Part shown: one piece after another, positions 6,703 through 12,695 of the stretch
Layout of the letters: the number at the start of each line of letters is the position of its first letter
How positions within the stretch are numbered: the first letter of the stretch is position 1
Assembly (NCBI GenBank): GCA_012513125.1
Contig: JAAZCS010000357.1
Span: 1-12,695 of the forward strand
Reading direction: 5' to 3'
Origin: Treponema sp.
GTDB taxonomy: Bacteria > Spirochaetota > Spirochaetia > Treponematales > Treponemataceae
DNA: 12,695 nt
Translations under genes and position numbers: made by a program
The notes under the pieces: generated by a model
Seen by the model: only the letters and a program-made list of their open reading frames with translations
What the model was told of the DNA's origin: nothing
The model's database searches: none

Positions 6703-6725
6703 CTATAAACACGAACTAAAATAAT

Positions 6726-6769
6726 AAATTAGTACACAGAAACAAGTTACTACTTCAGTGTACTAATTT
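6726..6769. terminator. Bidirectional terminator between murD and leuA
   Basis: AAATTAGTACAC (6726-6737) and GTGTACTAATTT (6758-6769) form a perfect 12-bp stem. T-rich stretches follow on both strands (TTTTGCTTTTCGTTTT on plus; TTATTATTTTAG on minus), and the two genes converge here. Confidence 0.75.
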
Positions 6770-6780
6770 TGCTTTTCGTT

Positions 6781-8460
6781 TTATTTTTTAAAATTTATCG
6801 CACTTACAACAGCTGCAATTCCAGCTCTTCCAACATTAGAACTCATTCCTACCCCCCAAACTTGGCAACCATCTTCTTTTGTAATAAGAACATATGCTAT
6901 AGCCTGAGTATCAGAACCGTTTCCAATACTATGTTCATGAAATGAAGTTATATTAAAACGAGGACATGGAGTTTGCTTCATTGCAGTAACAAATGCATCC
7001 AAAGGACCATTTCCACTTGCCGCAATAGCAATTGTTTTTCCTTCCCATTTTATTGTTGCCATTTCTGCAACCTGCTCATTTGTATCGCCTCCGTGTTCTC
7101 CTTCAATATGCTTTTCTGTTATTTCCAGAATTGACAAAGGAGCTTTAGTATTGAGCCATTTGCTTGCAAAAACATCATACACTTCCTGAGGTTTCAACTC
7201 ACGCTGCATTTTATCAGCTTCATTCTTTACTATTTCACCAATACTTGGATGCATAGCTTTTGGTGCCATAATTCCAAAATCTTGTTCAAGAATATAGGCT
7301 GCACCACCTTTTCCACTCTGACTATTAATTCTTATAATTCCTTCATACTGGCGACCAACATCGTGAGGATCAATTGGAAGATATGGAACATCCCACAATG
7401 CATTTTCTTCTAATTTTGCTCGTGCAGACATTCCCTTTCTGATTGCATCTTGATGAGAACCGCTAAAAGCTGTGTATACAAGTTCTCCAACATATGGAGT
7501 TCTTGGATGAATTGTCATTCCTGTAAATTTAATATAGTCATCTGCAATTTTTTCGATATTTGTAAAATCGAGCTCTGGATCAATTCCCTGTGTGTACATA
7601 TTTAATGCAACTGTTACAATATCAAGATTTCCTGTTCTTTCACCATTACCAAACAAACAGCCTTCAACCCTATCGGCTCCAGCTAAAAGTCCCAACTCAC
7701 ATTGAGCAACTGCTTCTCCCCTATCGTTGTGATTATGCAATGAAATTATACAATTTTCACGTTCTGTGATATGAGAACAGAAATATTCAATCTGATCTGC
7801 AAATTGGTTTGGAAGAGAACATTCAACTGTTGTAGGAAGATTCAAAATTATCTTGTTTTCTTTTGATACCCCCCACTCTTTCTTTACTGCTTCACAAATT
7901 TCAACAGCATAATAAATTTCAGTATTACTAAAACTTTCTGGTGAATATTCTAAGCGAACTTCAGTTCCTTCTGCCATTGGTAAACACTTTTTTACACATT
8001 TAACGCCATCAATTGCAATCTGTTTGATTTCTTCTTTTGACATGTTGAATGTATATTTTCTCTGAGCTGGTGAAGGTGAATTATATATGTGGAATATCGC
8101 TTTTTTTAAGCCTTTTAATGCTTCAAAAGTTCTTACAACAAGATGTTCGCGGGCTTGGCACAAAACTTGAAGAGTAACGTCCTCTGGAACATGATTTTCT
8201 TCAATTAACCTACGAATAAAGTTAAACTCAGTATCAGAAGAACTTGGAAAACCAACTTCAATTTCTTTAAATCCAAGCTTTACAAGAAGATCAAAAAAAT
8301 CTAATTTCTGTTCAATTCCCATCGGATTTACAAGAGCTTGATTACCATCACGAAGATCAACAGAACACCAAGTTGGTGCCACTTTAATTGTGTTTTCGGG
8401 CCATTTTCTATTTTTAATTAAGATTGGCTCAAATGGTTTGTACTTTCCATTTACTTTCAT
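6781..8460 (-). CDS. leuA: 2-isopropylmalate synthase, type 2
   Basis: First committed enzyme of leucine synthesis: condenses acetyl-CoA with 2-oxoisovalerate to 2-isopropylmalate. The 559 residues match the longer type-2 LeuA group (as in actinobacteria and yeast). The TIM-barrel has WCSVDLRDGNQAL at 31-43 with catalytic Arg37-Asp38, metal-binding His242 and His244 in LHNHND, and GNGERTGN at 271-278 with the metal-proximal Asn278. A linker (about 330-430) follows, then the C-terminal leucine-binding regulatory domain (about 440-559) with GNGPLDAF at 483-490. GGAGG lies five bases before the ATG. No other leu or ilv gene is in the window. Two layers of leucine control are suggested: feedback through the regulatory domain (family knowledge) and transcription attenuation in the leader (seen in the sequence, inferred in function). 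Confidence 0.96.
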   Translation of the reverse strand: MKVNGKYKPFEPILIKNRKWPENTIKVAPTWCSVDLRDGNQALVNPMGIEQKLDFFDLLVKLGFKEIEVGFPSSSDTEFNFIRRLIEENHVPEDVTLQVLCQAREHLVVRTFEALKGLKKAIFHIYNSPSPAQRKYTFNMSKEEIKQIAIDGVKCVKKCLPMAEGTEVRLEYSPESFSNTEIYYAVEICEAVKKEWGVSKENKIILNLPTTVECSLPNQFADQIEYFCSHITERENCIISLHNHNDRGEAVAQCELGLLAGADRVEGCLFGNGERTGNLDIVTVALNMYTQGIDPELDFTNIEKIADDYIKFTGMTIHPRTPYVGELVYTAFSGSHQDAIRKGMSARAKLEENALWDVPYLPIDPHDVGRQYEGIIRINSQSGKGGAAYILEQDFGIMAPKAMHPSIGEIVKNEADKMQRELKPQEVYDVFASKWLNTKAPLSILEITEKHIEGEHGGDTNEQVAEMATIKWEGKTIAIAASGNGPLDAFVTAMKQTPCPRFNITSFHEHSIGNGSDTQAIAYVLITKEDGCQVWGVGMSSNVGRAGIAAVVSAINFKK

Positions 8461-8465
8461 TTTTT

Positions 8466-8470
8466 CCTCC
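8466..8470 (-). promoter_or_regulatory. leuA Shine-Dalgarno sequence
   Basis: GGAGG on the minus strand, five bases before the leuA ATG and just beyond the attenuator U-tract. It is one of the few strong Shine-Dalgarno sequences in the window and contrasts with the leader peptide, which has none. Confidence 0.85.
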
Positions 8471-8476
8471 GCAAAT

Positions 8477-8510
8477 AAAAAAAGACCTGACGCAACTGCG
8501 TCAGGTCTTT
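8477..8510 (-). terminator. leuA attenuator (intrinsic terminator in the leader)
   Basis: On the minus strand AAAGACCTGACGCA is followed by GT and then its exact reverse complement TGCGTCAGGTCTTT, with the T-run continuing for four more bases. This very strong terminator stands upstream of leuA and downstream of the leucine-rich leader ORF. The leader segment GCAACTG (8555-8549) is exactly complementary to CAGTTGC at the terminator apex (8498-8492), giving a candidate antiterminator. Confidence 0.88.
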
Positions 8511-8547
8511 GAAATGCTATTTAATTAAAACAAAATAACACTACCCA

Positions 8548-8601
8548 TCAGTTGCAAACTGCAAAAAGAGAACCTAGTAGTAGTAGTGATAATTTATTCA
8601 T
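8548..8601 (-). CDS. leuL: leu operon leader peptide
   Basis: A 17-codon ORF, MNKLSLLLLGSLFAVCN, ending in TGA 38 bases before the attenuator hairpin. Leucine codons are TTA at position 4, four consecutive CTA at 6-9, and CTT at 12, so six of 17 codons; CTA appears uncommon in the neighbouring genes. It would sense charged leucine tRNA. A ribosome stalled on the CTA run would block the CAGTT half of a small hairpin (CAGTT-TGC-AACTG) at the ORF end and free GCAACTG to pair with the terminator apex. A ribosome reaching the stop would cover GCAACTG and allow termination. No Shine-Dalgarno sequence precedes the ATG, and the -10 box lies six bases upstream, so translation is probably leaderless. 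The reading frame and leucine run are seen directly; the mechanism is inferred from known leu/ilv attenuators. Confidence 0.82.
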   Translation of the reverse strand: MNKLSLLLLGSLFAVCN

Positions 8602-8607
8602 GTTTTA

Positions 8608-8636
8608 AAATTACTATATATATTTTTTAAAGTCAA
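8608..8636 (-). promoter_or_regulatory. Promoter of the leuL-leuA transcript
   Basis: On the minus strand TTGACT (8636-8631), 17-base spacer, TAATTT (8613-8608; weak match), then six bases to the leader ATG. It begins six bases after the DUF4954 stop codon. The position relative to the ATG repeats that of the DUF4954 promoter. Confidence 0.55.
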
Positions 8637-8642
8637 TATCTG

Positions 8643-10820
8643 CTAAGATATCAAACCTTTAAAAACAATTGGAATATCATCAATAAATTGTTTTATATCT
8701 TCACGCAATTCATTTAAAAAAGAATTATCTTTTAACGACCCTATTACATTATCCATTTCTTTTTTTGAATGATAAGTCATATTTCTATAATAGTAAGTAT
8801 AATCTTTTTCTCTTGAAGAATATGACGAATCACAAATATCCATTGCAACAACAGTCACATCGTCAATTATGTTCTTGTATAATTCGCAAGAAAAATCTTC
8901 AATGGAGCATGAATAAAGCTGTTCCAATAAATAAAGTGCGTATCTAACTTTGTACTGCTCGTATGAATAATCGCATAATGTATAAAAAGCATGAACTGCG
9001 TCCCAAGTATTTACAGAACCATTTTTAATATATGAAAATAGAAGTTTAACTTTTTCTGAAGGAATTATTTGTCCACCAACATTCTCCCATTGAGTGTAAA
9101 GTGGCAATTTCCTAATCTTTTCTATTACATCTAAAGTTAAATAATCAATTTTCAAAGATTTACAATATTCCATTAACGTTTTTGTAGCAAAATATTTGAC
9201 TATTTTTCTGTACATTTTATAAGCTTTTACAGGTTTTAGAATTACTGCTCCATACCTTTTTTGGCATGTTGAATCATTCAATGTAAAATCTGCATCTGGG
9301 TTTTGATGAAGAAAATCTTTTGCAGCTTGATACTTTTCTTCTTGAGTTTTCTTTGCAAGAACAGCTTCATTTTTTGATAACAATAAATATTCCAAAGTAA
9401 GACCAATCAATCTGTCCAAAGACATCATTATCTCTTCCATAGTATCAGGTGCAAGTGGATCTACTTCAATACTTTGTATCTTTACTTTACGTTTATCTCT
9501 TTTTATAAACTTATATTTGTTTCTTGTGATTGCAAACATATCATACATGAACCACCATGCCGGAGTAATATGCACAGATTGGTCTCCATTTACGCCTATA
9601 CTAACCAGTGCAAATGGATACGGAATATCAAGTTCATATTGATAACTACCTTTTGAAATTAAATCAAATGATGCAAATTTGCTGTTATGCTTAAAATCGC
9701 TACAAAGTCCTGGCCAGAATCCTCTTTTTGCAATTATTTCTCCATCCGGACTTCGCGAATTGTGGTTACTTCCAATTGTTGCACCCGATGCAATATTTGA
9801 TTGACCCATAATTGTTGTGGCAATAAGAAATGAAGAATTATGATGTTGTTCATGAAAAGGAAAAATCAAATTGTTAAGAATTTCGCAACAAGAAACTGTT
9901 GAATTGTCACCCAAAACAGAATTCAATATTCTTGCCCCATATTTTACCTGACAATTTCGGCCAATCACAAAACGAATAGCAATTGCCTGATAAAAAACTT
10001 TGCTTCCGTAGCCCAATATTCCATTCACCATCTCAACACCTTCTCCAATTTGAGAAGTTTCGTCTTCTGATGACAAAATTGTTATATTTTTAAGCTTAAA
10101 CGCACCTTTTATGTACGCACATTTTCCAATTTTTGCATCTTTAATTATATTTGAATTTTTTATTACAACATCATCATCAATAAATCCAAATGTATTATAT
10201 TCACCACTGTTACCGTATTCTGTTAATTCAACAAATCTCTTTAATAATTCCTCATCATCTCGATAATGAGACCAAAGATATGCATCGGCAGGAATCATGC
10301 TTTCAAAAGGAAGAATTTCGCGGCCATCATTTTCATTAGCAACACCAATCCATACCCTATTTTCTTCAGATTCACCTTTTTTCAGAATTCCATTACCAAA
10401 TTTTGAATGTTTTGTGCAACAAAGTTCATGTATATTGAATAAAATAACTCTATCGCCCAAATGATAATTTTCTATGTAATATGAATTTCGAATTACGTTG
10501 TCATTACCGGTAACAACGTTGATTAATTTTGAATTATAAATGCCAGCTTCCAAAACTAAATCGTGATATGCCAATTTTGCTTTTTTCAAAACACCAAGAA
10601 CAATCAAGCCAGAAAACTCTGAATTCACAATTAAACTTGCATCAAAACAATTCTCTTTTGAATCAACAAAAACATTAGACCAAGAATTATCTTCATTTTT
10701 ATTCTGATTTTTAATAAGAATTTCTATTTCTTCTTGAGTTAAATGCCTTTTATCTTTTATTAAATCTTTATTAATATCTAAAGTTGCTTTATTTTCAGCT
10801 GTATACTCTAATTTCACCAT
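8643..10820 (-). CDS. DUF4954 family protein, left-handed beta-helix
   Basis: A 725-residue cytoplasmic protein of a family known mainly from Bacteroidetes and Treponema, without an assigned function. Residues about 60-310 have hexapeptide-type turns of a left-handed parallel beta-helix (for example IKNSNIIKDAKIGKCAYIKG and YGARILNSVLGDNSTVSCCEI), resembling sugar-nucleotide acyltransferases and nucleotidyltransferases. The family core follows at 336-410: TTIMGQSNIASGATIGSNHNSRSPDGE, RGFWPGL, KHNSKFASF and IPYPFALVS, with several conserved His and Asn. The C-terminal third (about 455-725) is largely helical and charged. No signal peptide or membrane segment is seen. The promoter lies directly before the ATG with no Shine-Dalgarno sequence. 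It is divergent from the M16-like gene, and its 3' end has no terminator before the leuL promoter. Confidence 0.85.
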   Translation of the reverse strand: MVKLEYTAENKATLDINKDLIKDKRHLTQEEIEILIKNQNKNEDNSWSNVFVDSKENCFDASLIVNSEFSGLIVLGVLKKAKLAYHDLVLEAGIYNSKLINVVTGNDNVIRNSYYIENYHLGDRVILFNIHELCCTKHSKFGNGILKKGESEENRVWIGVANENDGREILPFESMIPADAYLWSHYRDDEELLKRFVELTEYGNSGEYNTFGFIDDDVVIKNSNIIKDAKIGKCAYIKGAFKLKNITILSSEDETSQIGEGVEMVNGILGYGSKVFYQAIAIRFVIGRNCQVKYGARILNSVLGDNSTVSCCEILNNLIFPFHEQHHNSSFLIATTIMGQSNIASGATIGSNHNSRSPDGEIIAKRGFWPGLCSDFKHNSKFASFDLISKGSYQYELDIPYPFALVSIGVNGDQSVHITPAWWFMYDMFAITRNKYKFIKRDKRKVKIQSIEVDPLAPDTMEEIMMSLDRLIGLTLEYLLLSKNEAVLAKKTQEEKYQAAKDFLHQNPDADFTLNDSTCQKRYGAVILKPVKAYKMYRKIVKYFATKTLMEYCKSLKIDYLTLDVIEKIRKLPLYTQWENVGGQIIPSEKVKLLFSYIKNGSVNTWDAVHAFYTLCDYSYEQYKVRYALYLLEQLYSCSIEDFSCELYKNIIDDVTVVAMDICDSSYSSREKDYTYYYRNMTYHSKKEMDNVIGSLKDNSFLNELREDIKQFIDDIPIVFKGLIS

Positions 10821-10826
10821 TTTGTT

Positions 10827-10855
10827 ATTCTATTGACTCAAATATTATTTGTCAA
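10827..10855 (-). promoter_or_regulatory. DUF4954 gene promoter (leaderless layout)
   Basis: On the minus strand TTGACA (10855-10850), 17-base spacer, TAGAAT (10832-10827), six bases (AACAAA), then ATG. The predicted start falls on or next to the A of the start codon. The -35 overlaps the opposite-strand -35 of the M16-like gene. Confidence 0.75.
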
Positions 10856-10878
10856 AGGGGAACGAAATATATTATGAT
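10849..10878 (+). promoter_or_regulatory. Promoter of the M16-like gene
   Basis: TTGTCA (10849-10854), 18-base spacer, TATGAT (10873-10878), five bases to the ATG at 10884. TATTAT at 10870-10875 is an alternative -10 with a 15-base spacer. The only Shine-Dalgarno-like run, AAGGGG (10855-10860), is 23 bases from the ATG, too far to serve it. Confidence 0.5.
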
Positions 10879-10883
10879 AAGAT

Positions 10884-11993
10884 ATGTCCGTTAAGAAATT
10901 TATCATATCGATTTGCATTTTATTCTTTTCATTTTTAGCATTATCAATTGAACCTTCATCTATTTTTACAAAGACAAATGAATATAAACTGGAAAATGGT
11001 TGTGATGTTTTTCTTCTCGAAGATACTTCTTCTGCATTTATTAGAATTGATGTTAGCATAAAAGCTGGTTTTTCATATCAAACCCCAGATAACACAGGTT
11101 TTTTTAAATTATATTCAAGAATTCTACAGAATTATTCATCCCAAATCCGCTTTAACGATGTTCAGTGCAACGCCGATTCAACTAGGTATATTATTGAGAT
11201 TCCATATTTGGAATTTCCCACAATAATGAATGAACTATCACAGCTTATTTATTCACCGTCATTCTCGGACAAAATGATAGAAGAAGAACTATCAAAATTA
11301 AAAAAAGAAACTGTTGATAATGAAAAAAATCCTGCAAATTTTATAAATTCAGCTATTGATTCAAGAGTTTTTTCTTTGTCTCCATGGAAACATGATTCTG
11401 GGATTTATCCTTCTCTTTTAAAAAAATCCAGCACAGAAAAGGCGCGGAGTTTATTAGCTTCAATTTGTGAAAAATGGTATATTCCACAAAATTCCGCTTT
11501 ATTTATCAGTGGCAACTTTGATTCTGAAGAGGCACTTAAAATTATCAAACAAACTTTTGGTGCTTTTTATTCGTCAGCAATTATTCCTTCCAAAAATCCT
11601 CAAACAACTGGTAACAGCAAAAAAAAGTTTGTTTTATATCACAAGGATATTTCGCCAGAATTGACACAAGTTGTAGTTCAATACACTTCGCTAAACAGAG
11701 GACAAGCTGCCGTAGCCGAAGAAATATTCAACAATCCGTCATCAAAAGTAAAATCTGACTTATTACTTATAAAAGAGCTGAATATTCCAGGCTCAGACTA
11801 TATCAATATTTCATCAGCGGGCAAAAAAGACAGTAATAGATTAATTATTCAAACACTTATGCAAACTTCAAACGACAAAAAGAATAAGAAATCTTCAATA
11901 CAGCAAACAAATTTATTTATTGAATCATTGACGAAAAATTTATCAAATATCACCGCGAATGATTTTTATAATGCAAAACAAAATTTAATTTAA
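10884..11993 (+). CDS. Inactive M16-peptidase-like secreted protein, N-terminal part (ends at in-frame TAA)
   Basis: A probable exported protein: residues 1-21 are a signal peptide with KK then a hydrophobic core (FIISICILFFSFLALS). Residues 34-230 resemble the N-terminal half of M16 zinc proteases: YKLENGCDVFLLED, VSIKAGFSYQTPDNTG, then PWKHDSGIYPSLLKKSSTEKA and WYIPQNSALFISGNF, matching the M16 pattern of PYG, ESI and YVPNNATLVVVGD. The zinc motif HxxEH, expected after TG at 71-72, is absent: the three ligands align with Lys75, Ser78 and Arg79, so peptidase activity is not expected. The frame stops at TAA 11991-11993 (codon 370), in the middle of the M16 fold, and then runs open in the same frame to the window end. 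An in-frame TAA stop is upstream of the ATG, so no earlier start exists. Confidence 0.75.
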   Translation: MSVKKFIISICILFFSFLALSIEPSSIFTKTNEYKLENGCDVFLLEDTSSAFIRIDVSIKAGFSYQTPDNTGFFKLYSRILQNYSSQIRFNDVQCNADSTRYIIEIPYLEFPTIMNELSQLIYSPSFSDKMIEEELSKLKKETVDNEKNPANFINSAIDSRVFSLSPWKHDSGIYPSLLKKSSTEKARSLLASICEKWYIPQNSALFISGNFDSEEALKIIKQTFGAFYSSAIIPSKNPQTTGNSKKKFVLYHKDISPELTQVVVQYTSLNRGQAAVAEEIFNNPSSKVKSDLLLIKELNIPGSDYINISSAGKKDSNRLIIQTLMQTSNDKKNKKSSIQQTNLFIESLTKNLSNITANDFYNAKQNLI

Positions 11994-12695
11994 AAAATCA
12001 ATCTTTCAAAATCGTCAGCAACTTCTTTTATGGAGCAATTATCTGACTATTGGGCAATTGAATCATATTCAAAAACAAATAAAGAAAATCAAACATCGCT
12101 TTTATTTAATCTGATGAAAGAAAACGACTATTTATTTGAAATTCCTCATGAAGAAATATCAACTCAATTAAGTGAAGAAGAACCTTTTATCTTCGTAATA
12201 ATTAATTCGGCAGACTATGAAAAAAATAAAAATGAATATAAAAAGAATGGATTTGAACCTGTAACTACAACTACCGCCGCTTGGTATAATCAAAAAGAAT
12301 TTCGCGACTACCTAAACTATTCAACTCCTAATTCTGCTGACGATACAAATTCAACTGAAATTCACCAAACGACTTCCTTTTACACAGACAATGTAAAAAA
12401 CATCAAAACCAATTTTCTGCAAAATGGAATTCCCATTTTTACAAAAAAAGACCAGCTCTCATATCAAACAACTTTTCTTATTAAAATTGATGGCGGAAAA
12501 ATCAATACGCAAAGCCAAAATGGGCTTGAAGAAGTAATTATCTCACTGATTTCAAACAAAATTGAAAATGAACTTTACAAAGATTATTTAAATGGATTAA
12601 TTTTTTCATTCCCATCAGTAAGCTACGAAACATTCCAAAATTCGAGCTATATTAAAATTATTTGTGATAAAGATGATTTTCGCACTGTTGCAAAA
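11994..12695 (+). pseudogene. Second part of the M16-like gene beyond an in-frame stop (runs off the window)
   Basis: The same reading frame stays open for 234 codons after the TAA and out of the window. It begins KINLSKSSATSFMEQLSDYW and continues as M16-like sequence. Near 12400-12560 a second M16 N-terminal-type repeat starts: FLQNGIPIFTKKDQLSYQTT, then IKIDGGKINTQSQNGLEEV, again without HxxEH. The simplest reading is one two-repeat gene broken by a point nonsense mutation or a base error, since no frame change is needed. The first internal ATG (12030) has no Shine-Dalgarno sequence, so an independent gene is unlikely. The 3' end is not in the window. Confidence 0.7.

Noticed and set aside
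8525..8551. Second mini-ORF (MGSVILF) overlapping the leuL stop codon
   Set aside because: Seven codons in the ATGA-type overlap, with no Shine-Dalgarno sequence and no leucine enrichment. Most likely chance, although termination-reinitiation cannot be excluded.
11991..11993. Programmed readthrough or recoded stop in the M16-like gene
   Set aside because: TAA is not a known selenocysteine or pyrrolysine codon, no readthrough-stimulating structure is evident, and TAA ends intact genes nearby. A nonsense mutation or base error is simpler.

Overview
The window is AT-rich and most likely chromosomal DNA of a spirochaete, probably a host-associated Treponema. The reasons are the gene types: a large DUF4954 left-handed beta-helix protein, a MurD with a TGSKGKSS-type ATP loop, a type-2 LeuA, and a FadD15-like acyl-CoA ligase. 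This placement is an inference from family resemblance, not a search. No phage, insertion sequence or CRISPR array was seen. The genes look like housekeeping genes, mostly each with its own promoter.

Layout. 40-2553 (+): a long-chain acyl-CoA ligase followed closely by a GNAT acetyltransferase whose start codon sits inside a perfect 13-bp inverted repeat. 2542-3249 (-): a convergent, slightly overlapping RsmI-like (tetrapyrrole-methylase fold) SAM methyltransferase. 3294-3650 (+): a tRNA operon, Ser(TGA)-Ser(GCT)-Arg(GCG), with promoter and terminator. 3667-3871 (+): a second strong promoter, a small tRNA-like fold, and an about 100-nt RNA recognisable as bacterial SRP (4.5S) RNA. 3870-4838 (-): an AEC-family transporter whose stop codon lies in the U-tract of the SRP RNA. 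4971-5130 (+): tRNA-Leu(TAA) with promoter and terminator. 5161-6702 (+): murD, whose promoter appears to use the loop of the tRNA-Leu terminator as its -35 region. 6781-8460 (-): leuA, convergent with murD across a shared bidirectional hairpin.

8461-8640 is the most interesting stretch. The leuA leader (- strand) holds a 17-codon ORF, MNKLSLLLLGSLFAVCN, with four consecutive CTA leucine codons. It is followed by a strong intrinsic terminator just before the leuA Shine-Dalgarno sequence, and an alternative pairing can break the terminator apex. This is the layout of ribosome-mediated transcription attenuation by leucine, which I do not know to be described in spirochaetes.

8643-10820 (-): the DUF4954 protein, divergent from 10884-12695 (+), a secreted M16-peptidase-like protein. 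The latter has lost the zinc-binding motif in both M16 repeats seen and is interrupted by an in-frame TAA. The two divergent promoters overlap at their -35 boxes. At several genes here the -10 box lies only 5-8 nt before the ATG and no Shine-Dalgarno sequence is visible, which suggests leaderless transcripts, including that of the leu leader peptide.
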